The notes under the pieces were generated by a model. The model saw only the letters and a list, made by a program, of their open reading frames with translations, was not told where the DNA came from and did no database searches. A stretch of 33,514 nt of DNA from positions 1 through 33,514 of the forward strand of contig JBCCRH010000008.1 of assembly GCA_039208045.1 (NCBI GenBank), in the 5' to 3' direction. Source of the stretch: JBCCRH01 sp039208045. Its GTDB lineage: Bacteria > Bacteroidota > Bacteroidia > Chitinophagales > Saprospiraceae. Made by a program: the position numbers and the translations under genes. Shown here piece after piece: positions 16,568-23,193 of this stretch (position 1 is the stretch's first letter; every line of letters starts with the position of its first letter).

Positions 16568-16733
16568 CTTAGCAACAGTCAAAGAATAACTTCTCGATTT
16601 ATGGCTGGCTCTTTTGCTCTAATACTGCGTTGAAAAGCCTCGCCGATGCTAGGCATCGTCTGCGTTTTTCGCCTTGTCTCAGAGCAAAATCCCCTTGCCA
16701 AAATGCGGAACTTATTCTTTGGCTGTTACTTAG
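16568..16733. repeat. Long-hairpin element, copy 1
   Basis: A 166-nt near-palindrome upstream of gcvH. The outer arms are 26 nt (16568-16593 and 16708-16733), 22 of 26 pairing, sharing AACAGYCAAAGAATAA. The middle arms are TTTTGCTCT (from 16613) and AGAGCAAAA (16681-16689). The inner tip is CGATGC-TAG-GCATCG. Between arms and tip lie conserved strands: CTGCGTTGAAAAGCCTCGCC on the left and CTGCGTTTTTCGCCTTGT on the right. The same conserved strands recur in the same order and orientation at 32401-32457, where the arms and tip are different sequences but again self-complementary. No ORF or transposase is associated. It could be a mobile palindromic element or a structured RNA domain. Confidence 0.7.
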
Positions 16734-16739
16734 GACAGC

Positions 16740-16762
16740 TCCAAAAATAACTGATTTTTGGA
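16740..16762. terminator. Short AT-rich hairpin
   Basis: TCCAAAAAT (16740-16748) and ATTTTTGGA (16754-16762) make a perfect 9-bp stem with a 5-nt loop, between the two larger structured elements. There is no U-run on either strand. It might terminate transcription or be part of the neighbouring structures. Confidence 0.4.
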
Positions 16763-16772
16763 ATTATTAATG

Positions 16773-16968
16773 TTTTGGGTGGGCTAAGTTCTTCAAATAA
16801 TTCCTGGGCGAGGGGAAGTGCCCTGGCTGTGTAAGCGATGTGGAAGGGTGACTGCCTTAGGCAGGCAGATAGCACGTAGCTTTAAGCGGAGTGCTAGCCG
16901 ATCAGCCTCATGCTGAGAGCCCTGTAACGTAGCGACCCTACGCCTCAAGCGGAGGGATACACCCAAAA
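16773..16968. ncRNA. Multi-hairpin structured region of unknown identity
   Basis: TTTTGGGTG (16773-16781) and CACCCAAAA (16960-16968) are exact reverse complements and would close a 196-nt domain. Inside, in + strand order, are GGGC...GCCC, TGCCT/AGGCA, TAGCAC...GTGCTA, CAGC-ctcat-GCTG, CGTAG-cgacc-CTACG and CCTC-aagcg-GAGG. AAGCGGAG occurs twice and ACGTAGC twice. The stretch is visibly richer in G and C than the flanking DNA, as structured RNA genes often are in AT-rich genomes. I looked for tmRNA, RNase P, SRP, 6S and glycine or cobalamin riboswitch signatures and recognised none. Strand is undecided. The right end abuts the gltA terminator. Confidence 0.45.
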
Positions 16969-17012
16969 AAGACAAAAAGGCCAGCTAAGTTTTACACCGA
17001 GCTGACCTTTTC
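16964..17012 (-). terminator. gltA intrinsic terminator
   Basis: Minus strand: AAAAGGTCAGCT ... AGCTGGCCTTTTT, then GTCTTTTTT. The stem lies 28 bp past the citrate synthase stop and has a strong U-run. Confidence 0.85.
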
Positions 17013-17039
17013 TGTAGTTGATGTTATATCGTTTCTGTC

Positions 17040-18350
17040 TTACTTCAGCTCCTTTAAGAGGTTTTTCACGCCCTCTGTAGTAAGCGATTTTGGACGCTCC
17101 AATGGCATGCCCAGCGCGCGTGACCAGCACATCGCCGCTAATACACCCAATGCTCTCGAAACACCAAAAAGTACCGTGTAGAAGCTGTATTCCTTCAAGC
17201 CATAATGTACGAGCAAAGCACCAGAGTGTGCATCTACATTAGGCCATGGGTTTTTCACTTTACCTAGTCCCTGAAGGATCGGTGGCACTACGTCGTAAAT
17301 TTTCCAGATGACGTTGACGATATCGTCATCCTTGATGTATTCTTCTGCAAATGTTTTCTGTGCTACAAAGCGAGGGTCTGGACGACGCAAAACGGCATGT
17401 CCATATCCAGGAATCACCTGGCCTGCATCCAGTGTGCTTTGCACGTAGGCAGCGATTTGTTCTTTGGTGGGCTGTGTAGTTCCTAGTACATCCAACATCT
17501 TAAAGACCCACTTAATTACTTCTTGGTTAGCGAGTCCGTGTAGTGGGCCAGCGAGGGCATTCATACCACCGGCAAGTGATAGGTAAGCGTCGCTAAGGGT
17601 AGATCCTACAAGGTGGGTGGTATGGGCTGAGGCATTGCCGCCTTCGTGGTCGGCATGGATGGTTAAGTAAAGACGCATTAAGCTTTTGAAATCTGAACCT
17701 GGAATACCTAGCATATGCGCAAAGTTTCCGGCCCAATCGAGTGAAGTATCTGGTGCGATATGCTCCCCATTGTGATAGCTTCTACGGTAGATATATGCCG
17801 CTACGCGGGGTAGGCGGGCGATAAGGTTCATCGTATCTTCATAGGTAGGATCCCAATACTCTGACTTGCTAATCCCTTCGCTGTAACGCTTGGCAAAGGT
17901 ACTCTCGGTTTGCATAGAAGCAATAGCCAAGGTAAACTGCGTCATCGGGTGGGTATCAGTGGGTAGGGCATCGAGCAATTTGAAGGTATGCTCAGGTACA
18001 TTGCTGCGGTGAACCCATTGGCCAGTCAGCCACTGTACTTGCTCTTCGGTTGGCACCTCACCAACTAGCATCAGCCAGAACAAGCCCTCTGGACGGGGCT
18101 CTTTGCCATCTGGTCCTTTGGGTAATAACTCTTTAAGCTGTGGGATGGAATAGCCTCTAAAGCGTATTCCGTCGATAGGATCAAGTTGGGAGGTTTCCCA
18201 GACCATCATTTTGATGCCTCGCGCTCCGCCATACAATTGTTTAAGGACAACTTCGTCAACTTTCTTTGTACCGTGTTCTTTGAGTAAAGCTCTGATTTCC
18301 TGCCCCAGTGCAGTTGCTTTTTCGCTAAATAGCTGTTTTAGGGGATCCAT
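17040..18350 (-). CDS. gltA: Citrate synthase, eukaryotic (mitochondrial) type
   Basis: Condenses oxaloacetate and acetyl-CoA to citrate at the entry of the TCA cycle; cytoplasmic. 436 residues. The catalytic triad as numbered in this protein is His271 (LAGPLHGLANQEV), His318 (PGYGHAVLRR) and Asp373 (NVDAHSGALL); the oxaloacetate-site HADHEGGN is at 232-239. The LAGPLHGLANQEV and GYGHAVLR-x-x-DPRF strings match the mitochondrial type rather than the E. coli GltA type, whose allosteric N-terminal domain is absent here. It stands alone between two terminators on the minus strand. No promoter with both consensus elements was found; TGTATTTG at 18446-18439 is one mismatch from the -7 consensus. 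Confidence 0.96.
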   Translation of the reverse strand: MDPLKQLFSEKATALGQEIRALLKEHGTKKVDEVVLKQLYGGARGIKMMVWETSQLDPIDGIRFRGYSIPQLKELLPKGPDGKEPRPEGLFWLMLVGEVPTEEQVQWLTGQWVHRSNVPEHTFKLLDALPTDTHPMTQFTLAIASMQTESTFAKRYSEGISKSEYWDPTYEDTMNLIARLPRVAAYIYRRSYHNGEHIAPDTSLDWAGNFAHMLGIPGSDFKSLMRLYLTIHADHEGGNASAHTTHLVGSTLSDAYLSLAGGMNALAGPLHGLANQEVIKWVFKMLDVLGTTQPTKEQIAAYVQSTLDAGQVIPGYGHAVLRRPDPRFVAQKTFAEEYIKDDDIVNVIWKIYDVVPPILQGLGKVKNPWPNVDAHSGALLVHYGLKEYSFYTVLFGVSRALGVLAAMCWSRALGMPLERPKSLTTEGVKNLLKELK

Positions 18351-18475
18351 TTATAGTTTATATATTTTGATGTGAATAAAATTATTATTTAACGTCCATA
18401 TTCTACCATTCATTTCGAATGGGAAGCACTATTCGACTCAAATACAACATTTATTCTGTTGAACCAATTTTTATC

Positions 18476-18508
18476 AAAAAAAAAGCGGCTTTCACAGCCA
18501 CTTTTTTG
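18476..18508 (-). terminator. Terminator upstream of gltA, downstream of the small exported gene
   Basis: Minus strand: AAAAAAGTGGCT-gtgaa-AGCCGCTTTTTTTTT, a near-perfect stem with one mismatch and a run of nine U. It closes the 19734-18594 transcript about 85 bp past its last stop; being nearly symmetrical it could work on both strands. Confidence 0.8.
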
Positions 18509-18593
18509 CGTTTTGTTGCACCTTATCAATAAGGAGCTACTTATTCAATATCGAAATCTTAAATTTTGTTTGCCGTGGCCAGGAAAAAGCGAC

Positions 18594-19013
18594 TCATTCC
18601 ACTTCTAATTCTAGGAGTGCTAGCTCTATCTCCGCTTTCGTCTTGCCCGTTGCTTTTTGTTCTTTTATAAATGCCGATTCTTTCCGGCGGCGCTCTATCA
18701 AGAGGTCATTGTATGGCTGCATCTGATCTTCCCGTAGAATACGTCTGGTAGAAGCCCAGGTGCCGGTACGTATGCTTTTTAGCTTACGCAAATACAGCGT
18801 TCTATCGGATTGCTCTAGGGAAGCGATGTCGGCTAAATTTCGGTATTTACGCGCTTGGATCACTTCCATTTTTTGGGCCTGAGTTTCATCTAAATCGTAA
18901 TATTTTACCATTGCCTCTGTGTCTTTTACTACACGAGCATCCACTGCTTGTTGCTGAGCAAACGCAGCGATAGAGAAGAGGCTTAAACAAATGGTAAATA
19001 AGAACTTGGTCAT
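18594..19013 (-). CDS. Small exported protein, helical, Spy/CpxP-like in outline
   Basis: 139 residues from the ATG at 19013, chosen because it opens a clean signal peptide (MTKFLFTICLSLFSIAAFAQQ); the longer frame to 19127 would overlap the upstream TrpF-like gene and bury that peptide. The mature part is helical and charged: DLDETQAQKMEVIQARKYRN, then RTLYLRKLKSIRTGTWASTR, then a tail ending LALLELEVE. A D-E-T-Q-A-x-K-M opening with later RILREDQMQPYNDLL resembles the LTxxQ repeats of periplasmic Spy/CpxP-like chaperones, but the match is loose. Function unknown. A terminator follows. Confidence 0.7.
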   Translation of the reverse strand: MTKFLFTICLSLFSIAAFAQQQAVDARVVKDTEAMVKYYDLDETQAQKMEVIQARKYRNLADIASLEQSDRTLYLRKLKSIRTGTWASTRRILREDQMQPYNDLLIERRRKESAFIKEQKATGKTKAEIELALLELEVE

Positions 19014-19089
19014 GATTTTTGTTTTTGTTGTCTTGTTAGTAACAGTTAATATACAATCAAAACGAACAACTTTTGTGTTTTTGAAATAA

Positions 19090-19734
19090 TTATTCAGCAA
19101 AGGTCTCCATGGCTTCAAATAAGTCATCTAATTCATCAAATGATTTGTAGCCTACTTTTTCTTCTACACCTCCTTTTACATTGAGGCCAACAGGTTTGAT
19201 CGCTTCTAAGAAGCTATCAAGTTGGGTTGCTTCTATGGCCATGCTTAGGATAATAGGATAAGTAGCACATAGGGCTTGCAGGCTTGCTTTTTGGGCATTA
19301 TCTAGATCGTTCCAGCTGATGCCTATTTTCTCCAGTTGTAGTAAAAAGAGGCTACAATAGGGGACGAATTCATCCAAGAGCTCTTCTAGTTGATGGAGTC
19401 CTTGCTCTGCGGGGGGTACGATTTCTTTGATGACAGGTACCTTAGCATTTAGTTCAATGAGGATTTCAGCGGAGGTAAACATCCCTACCTGGATACAAGG
19501 GAGTTTTAAGAGCTCGATGCTCGTGGCGATCTCATCGGCAGACTGTAGCTCAAACTCTCCAACGATAGTAACGCCATCTACCCATGCTTGAATGGCGTTC
19601 ATGTTTTTAGGCTGAATGTAGTCTTCGGATTTGGGGTCGAGGCAAAACCCCAGCCATTGTACTTCCCAAGCAGCGAAATAGCGCGCATCAGTTAGGTTAG
19701 TGATAGAGCTAGCTTTAACTTTGGTCTTTAACAT
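19090..19734 (-). CDS. TrpF-like (phosphoribosylanthranilate isomerase homologue) lacking the catalytic Cys
   Basis: A (beta/alpha)8-barrel protein of 214 residues. The start MLKTKVKASSITNLTDARYFAAWEVQWLGF aligns by eye with the TrpF opening K-I-C-G-I-T-N-x-x-D-A, with the catalytic Cys-Gly replaced by Ser-Ser or Ala-Ser. The Y-I-Q-P-K-N segment, IVGEF strand and the C-terminal phosphate-binding-like GLNVKGGVEEKVGYKSFDEL are also TrpF-like. The usual catalytic Asp motif is not evident. No other trp genes are nearby, so a role in tryptophan synthesis is unlikely; it may be a pseudo-enzyme or have a new activity. It is divergent from the ATL gene with only 36 bp between starts. Confidence 0.75.
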   Translation of the reverse strand: MLKTKVKASSITNLTDARYFAAWEVQWLGFCLDPKSEDYIQPKNMNAIQAWVDGVTIVGEFELQSADEIATSIELLKLPCIQVGMFTSAEILIELNAKVPVIKEIVPPAEQGLHQLEELLDEFVPYCSLFLLQLEKIGISWNDLDNAQKASLQALCATYPIILSMAIEATQLDSFLEAIKPVGLNVKGGVEEKVGYKSFDELDDLFEAMETFAE

Positions 19735-19770
19735 TAGTTAAGTATATTGAATCGCAGCAAAAGTAAGAAA

Positions 19771-20100
19771 ATGGGAGAACAAAGCTATTTTGAACAGGTT
19801 TATGAATTGACGAAGTTGATCCCTAAGGGACGTGTAAGTACGTATGGCGCTATTGCAGATGCTTTGGCACTTGGGTCGGCACGGATGGTGGGTTGGGCGC
19901 TCAATAAGAGTTTTCACATGGATGATGTACCCGCACATCGGGTCGTTAACAGAAAAGGAGAGTTGAGTGGGCGGCATCATTTTGTTCCACCTAGCAGGAT
20001 GCAAGCTTTACTAGAACAAGAGGGGGTGGTGGTAAAAGATGATAAAGTGGTCAACTTCAAGCAATTATTTTGGCATCCTGCCAGTTTATTGGAAGATTGA
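19771..20100 (+). CDS. Alkyltransferase-like protein (ATL), MGMT family without the acceptor Cys
   Basis: DNA-binding protein that recognises O6-alkylguanine and is thought to pass it to nucleotide excision repair. 109 residues from the ATG at 19771; an earlier in-frame TTG (19747) adds eight basic residues. The winged-helix DNA-binding part of MGMT is present: IPKGRVSTYGAIADAL, then SARMVGWALNKS with the Arg finger. The acceptor site reads PAHRVVNRKGELSG (54-67): Ala replaces the Cys of PCHR, so it cannot transfer alkyl groups to itself. Length and the missing N-terminal domain also fit ATL. The start is only 36 bp from the divergent TrpF-like gene. DUF2147 follows 24 bp later. Confidence 0.92.
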   Translation: MGEQSYFEQVYELTKLIPKGRVSTYGAIADALALGSARMVGWALNKSFHMDDVPAHRVVNRKGELSGRHHFVPPSRMQALLEQEGVVVKDDKVVNFKQLFWHPASLLED

Positions 20101-20124
20101 TTAACCTTAAAAATCGTAAAAGCT

Positions 20125-20556
20125 ATGAAGCAATTTAGTTTATCGGTACTACTACTATTGTTGTTTACCGTTATTGGCTACAGCCAAAATGCGGCACTAG
20201 GCACCTGGAAAACAATTGACGATGCTACGGGAGATGCAAAATCGCATGTAGAAATCTACGAGCAAAATGGGAAGGTGTATGGCAAGATTGTAAAACTCTT
20301 AAAATCTGAGCCAGGCGTTGTATGTGATGAGTGTAAAGGAAAGAAGAAAGGGAAGCCAGTTTTAGGAATGGTAATCATCGAAGACCTACAAAAAGGTGGG
20401 GACGTTTTAGAAAAGGGAACCATTTTAGATCCAGAGAATGGAAAGGAGTATAAATGTAAAATTTGGTTTGAAGAGGGGAAAACAGATGAATTGAAGCTGC
20501 GTGGGTATCATTGGACCGGTTTGTATCGTACACAGACTTGGTACCGGGTCAAGTGA
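20125..20556 (+). CDS. DUF2147 family exported protein
   Basis: 143 residues with a signal peptide (MKQFSLSVLLLLLFTVIGYSQN). DUF2147 landmarks follow in order: GTWKTIDDATGDAKSHVEIYEQNGKVYGKIVKL, the Cys pair VVCDECKGKKK, LGMVIIEDLQKGG, GTILDPENGKEYKCKIWFEEG and the end LRGYHWTGLYRTQTWYRVK. The family adopts a small lipocalin-like beta fold; its ligand is not known. Lys-rich K-G-K-K-K-G-K after the Cys pair is typical. It lies 24 bp after the ATL gene, probably co-transcribed, and a U-run with a weak hairpin follows its stop. Confidence 0.9.
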   Translation: MKQFSLSVLLLLLFTVIGYSQNAALGTWKTIDDATGDAKSHVEIYEQNGKVYGKIVKLLKSEPGVVCDECKGKKKGKPVLGMVIIEDLQKGGDVLEKGTILDPENGKEYKCKIWFEEGKTDELKLRGYHWTGLYRTQTWYRVK

Positions 20557-20575
20557 TTGTCAAAAAGAAAAATTG

Positions 20576-20608
20576 ATGGAAAAAGTTTTGGAAAAATCCA
20601 TTTTTTTT
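20576..20608 (+). terminator. Weak terminator after the DUF2147 gene
   Basis: ATGGA ... TCCAT (or a shorter TGGA-aaaa-TCCA) followed by eight T. Stem is short and AT-rich, so the call is tentative. Confidence 0.4.
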
Positions 20609-20695
20609 CCGGCTAAAACAATAAGAACTAAAGCTTTGCAGTTTATAAGGTGAATTTAATCAACGATTAATTTATTACTTACTAAAATCCATTAT

Positions 20696-20932
20696 ATGGT
20701 GCAAAGCTTTACTTCTAATCATCTTATTAAGCGTCTTTATGACGAAACATCTGCTTCCGAGAAACTAGCCATCAACGAAGCGATGACTCAAGACTCCGCT
20801 CTTGCTGAAGAATACAATCAATTGTTGGAGGCGTACCAGCAATTACCTCAAGTGACCTTTGCTCCGAAGCAGGGTACCTTGCAAAACATTCTAGGTTATA
20901 GTAAGCGTACTGCTCTTGAGAAGCATGCCTGA
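20696..20932 (+). CDS. Small conserved Bacteroidota protein, anti-sigma N-terminus-like
   Basis: 78 residues, cytoplasmic, no membrane segment. The opening SNHLIKRLYDETSASEKLAINEAMTQDSALAEEYNQLLEA resembles the N-terminal zinc-less helical part of anti-sigma factors (L-x-R-x-x-Y-x-E-x-x-x-x-E-x-x-x-I-x-x-x-L-x-x-D). The end, QVTFAPKQGTLQNILGYSKR, is a pattern I recall in short, widespread Bacteroidota proteins of unknown role. No catalytic residues are apparent. It stands alone between DUF2147 and recA, followed by a structured 3' region and a strong terminator. Confidence 0.75.
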   Translation: MVQSFTSNHLIKRLYDETSASEKLAINEAMTQDSALAEEYNQLLEAYQQLPQVTFAPKQGTLQNILGYSKRTALEKHA

Positions 20933-20959
20933 AAATTATTGAAGATGTGGCCTTAATGA

Positions 20960-21025
20960 GGGTTGTTAAAAAATGGTCGCCTAAGACCTGTTCGCGCTTG
21001 ATTTAAGTGCATGTGTTAATAACCC
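20960..21025 (+). ncRNA. Possible structured 3' UTR or small RNA before recA
   Basis: GGGTTGTTAA (20960-20969) pairs with TTAATAACCC (21016-21025) with one G-U, enclosing a second hairpin GCGCTT-gattt-AAGTGC (20994-21010). A strong terminator follows at 21064-21110. The nested stems suggest a folded RNA in the 276-bp gap before recA; it may be the 3' UTR of the preceding small gene. No known family recognised. Confidence 0.35.
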
Positions 21026-21063
21026 GTTGTATGTAGACCAACATTTTCAACAAAAGTAGCGTA

Positions 21064-21110
21064 AGAAAGCCCTTGGTGGAGAAGTTCCCCAAAGGGCTTT
21101 CTCTTTTTAT
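21064..21110 (+). terminator. Strong intrinsic terminator upstream of recA
   Basis: AGAAAGCCCTT ... AAGGGCTTTCT followed by CTTTTTATTT. It isolates recA from the preceding genes. Confidence 0.88.
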
Positions 21111-21131
21111 TTAAATTAGTTGTTTATAAAG

Positions 21132-21162
21132 TTGTATTTATTCAACAAATAATTTACTTTTG
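21132..21162 (+). promoter_or_regulatory. recA promoter
   Basis: TTG at 21132-21134, a 20-bp spacer and TACTTTTG at 21155-21162 fit the Bacteroidota -33/-7 pattern. The recA ATG is 46 bp further on. A GTTG...CAAC inverted repeat lies between the elements; no recognised SOS box was found. Confidence 0.6.
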
Positions 21163-21208
21163 GAGTAATTTATAACAACTTGTTTATTCAGTAGGAAAAA
21201 TATCTTTC

Positions 21209-22303
21209 ATGGCAAACGAAAAAGAAGCTAAGCTTAAAGCCCTCCAACTAGCCGTTGACCGCTTAGAAAAAACGTATGGTAAAGGTACCATCATGCGATT
21301 GGGGGACAAAAGAATCATGGATGTTGCATCGATTCCAACGGGATCCTTAGGACTTGATATTGCACTAGGCATCAATGGTTTCCCAAAGGGTCGGGTAATT
21401 GAAATATATGGGCCTGAATCGTCAGGTAAAACAACATTAGCGATTCATGCTATAGCGGAATGCCAAAAGCAAGGTGGTATTGCTGCTTTCATAGATGCAG
21501 AACACGCTTTTGACCGCTTTTATGCGGCCTCACTAGGGGTAGATACCGAAAACTTGCTGATTTCTCAGCCAGATAACGGAGAGCAGGCGCTAGAGATCAC
21601 AGAAAATCTAATTCGCTCAGGCGCTATAGACATCATTGTAATCGACTCTGTTGCAGCCTTGGTGCCTCGCAGTGAGATTGAGGGAGAAATGGGAGATTCA
21701 AAGATGGGACTCCAGGCTCGTTTGATGTCACAGGCAATGCGAAAACTTACAGGTACTATTGGTAAGACAAACTGCTGCTGTATTTTCATTAACCAATTGC
21801 GGGAGAAGATCGGGGTGATGTTTGGCAATCCCGAAACAACGACAGGAGGTAATGCGCTTAAGTTTTACGCTTCTATGCGCCTAGATATTCGTCGTTCTGG
21901 CTCTGCCATTAAGGACAAAGAAGGAAATGTAGTGGGCAACCATGTAAAGGTGAAGGTGGTAAAGAACAAGCTTGCGCCTCCATTCCGAATTGCTACGTTT
22001 GATATTATGTACGGAGAAGGTATCTCCAAGACTGGAGAAATTGTAGATCTGGGCGTTGATCACGATGTGATCAAGAAGAGTGGAGCCTGGTATAGCTATC
22101 AGGAGGCTAAGATTGCGCAAGGACGCGAAGCGGCCAAGCAATTTTTGATGGATAACCCTGAAGTAGCCTTGGAGATAGAGCAAAAGATCAAGGCGATTAT
22201 AACCGGTACAGCAGATGAGGAACAAGGCGAAGGCAAGGATGGAAAAGCTGCATCTAGTAATGGAAAAGCTACTACCAAGAGGACTGCGAAGTCAAAGAGT
22301 TAG
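21209..22303 (+). CDS. recA: Recombinase A
   Basis: Forms ATP-dependent filaments on single-stranded DNA for strand exchange and, where present, LexA cleavage. 364 residues. Walker A GPESSGKT is at 68-75; Walker B IDIIVIDSVAALVPRSE, loop L1 GDSKMGLQARLMSQAMRKLT, and the L2 region FINQLREKIGVMFGNPETTTGGNALKFYAS are canonical. The C-terminal domain follows, then a Gly/Lys-rich tail (about 340-364, GKDGKAASSNGKATTKR) that is basic rather than the acidic tail of E. coli RecA. It is a single-gene unit with promoter and terminator. Confidence 0.98.
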   Translation: MANEKEAKLKALQLAVDRLEKTYGKGTIMRLGDKRIMDVASIPTGSLGLDIALGINGFPKGRVIEIYGPESSGKTTLAIHAIAECQKQGGIAAFIDAEHAFDRFYAASLGVDTENLLISQPDNGEQALEITENLIRSGAIDIIVIDSVAALVPRSEIEGEMGDSKMGLQARLMSQAMRKLTGTIGKTNCCCIFINQLREKIGVMFGNPETTTGGNALKFYASMRLDIRRSGSAIKDKEGNVVGNHVKVKVVKNKLAPPFRIATFDIMYGEGISKTGEIVDLGVDHDVIKKSGAWYSYQEAKIAQGREAAKQFLMDNPEVALEIEQKIKAIITGTADEEQGEGKDGKAASSNGKATTKRTAKSKS

Positions 22304-22334
22304 ACCTATAAGTTAAAGGTATACTGAAAAGTCG

Positions 22335-22378
22335 ACAGCCATCTTTTGATAACTATTGAGAGATGGCTGTTTCTATTT
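22335..22378. terminator. Terminator between convergent recA and gldD
   Basis: ACAGCCATCT (22335-22344) and AGATGGCTGT (22361-22370) form a perfect 10-bp stem; on the + strand TTTCTATTT follows. The gldD stop codon lies in the loop, so the same hairpin may serve both genes. Confidence 0.8.
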
Positions 22379-22994
22379 CGTTCCACTGGAACGTTTCTAT
22401 CATCTTCATTACATCTGCACGTACAAAATCATGGATGGGTGCAAGGGAGTCTGGTCTGGTTTTAGTATTGAAATAGAGTGCTGCTCGTAGGAAATGTTGT
22501 GTGCTATCGGTCAAGTAGAATTGTAAAGGGGATGCAGCAGGGCCTTCGATGGAGAATAAAAAGCCACTCACGCCATGTTCAGGTAAACTGATCTTGAGCT
22601 CATCTACATAATTGGCTTTTTTCTGATGCCAATCGGCTAGTTCAAAGGCATCGGCTTTAAGTGTTTCAAACGATTTGGGGGCCCCTACTGGATAGTAGCT
22701 ACAGTGGAGTCGGCCATCAAAATCTGGAAAATAGACATCAAACCAGCAGGGGTGAACTGGGCGTTGCTCAAAGAAACTAGTATCCTGCACAATTTGGGCA
22801 TACTGTGGATATTCGAAGGAAAAGGTGCAATAGTCTTTATCAAAATCTTGGAATGCCTTTTCTGGATATTCTACTTTTGGATAAGCCCTGGGCTTTGGCG
22901 TCATTGGCGGTTCATCTGAGCAGGACGCGATTAGAAAAGTAGCCAAAAGTAGTATGCCTAAGTATTGCCACTTACTCACTAGTTTCATCTCCAT
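22353..22994 (-). CDS. gldD: Gliding motility lipoprotein GldD
   Basis: Lipoprotein required for gliding and associated with the GldE membrane protein in Bacteroidota. 213 residues. The lipobox is LIASC with Cys25, after a hydrophobic stretch; two ATGs (22994 and 22988) are possible starts. Family landmarks are PKPRAYPKVEYPEKAFQDFD, CTFSFEYPQYAQI, HPCWFDVYFPDFDGRLHCSYYP, and LQFYLTDSTQHFLRAALYFNT. The start overlaps the preceding small membrane gene by 17-23 nt, suggesting coupled translation. It ends the mutY-ssb-gldE-orf-gldD run. Many non-gliding Bacteroidota keep GldD, so motility is not proved. Confidence 0.92.
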   Translation of the reverse strand: MEMKLVSKWQYLGILLLATFLIASCSDEPPMTPKPRAYPKVEYPEKAFQDFDKDYCTFSFEYPQYAQIVQDTSFFEQRPVHPCWFDVYFPDFDGRLHCSYYPVGAPKSFETLKADAFELADWHQKKANYVDELKISLPEHGVSGFLFSIEGPAASPLQFYLTDSTQHFLRAALYFNTKTRPDSLAPIHDFVRADVMKMIETFQWNEIETAISQ

Positions 22995-23184
22995 TATTTG
23001 ATTTATTTCGTATAAATAGCAAATAGGCCAGAATTACACCAGCAGTTAAAGCTAGAATGGTTGGATCCCAGAATGCTTTCTTCACAGGAGTGCCCCAAAA
23101 CAGAACATTGATGGAAGCCATAATTAAATAGCCGACTAAAATGCCCAGGGAAACTTCCAATTGTTTAGGTAAATTACGAAGCAT
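22972..23184 (-). CDS. Small two-helix membrane protein between gldE and gldD
   Basis: 70 residues with two hydrophobic helices (about 13-30 and 42-58) and a charged tail RNKSNNGDETSE. It is not recognised. It starts 9 bp after the gldE stop and its end overlaps the gldD start, so it is embedded in the operon with tight spacing on both sides. That position suggests a partner or assembly role with GldE/GldD, which is inference only. The frame has an ATG start and no better alternative on either strand. Confidence 0.65.
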   Translation of the reverse strand: MLRNLPKQLEVSLGILVGYLIMASINVLFWGTPVKKAFWDPTILALTAGVILAYLLFIRNKSNNGDETSE

Positions 23185-23193
23185 ATTAAGTAG

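Noticed and set aside
16793..16975. 60-residue minus-strand ORF in the multi-hairpin region
   Set aside because: Arg/Leu-rich without family likeness, and it lies wholly in the inverted-repeat-rich region.
16537..17039. Glycine riboswitch upstream of gcvH
   Set aside because: The conserved glycine-aptamer motifs were not found on the minus strand; the structure seen is instead shared with a second, unrelated locus.
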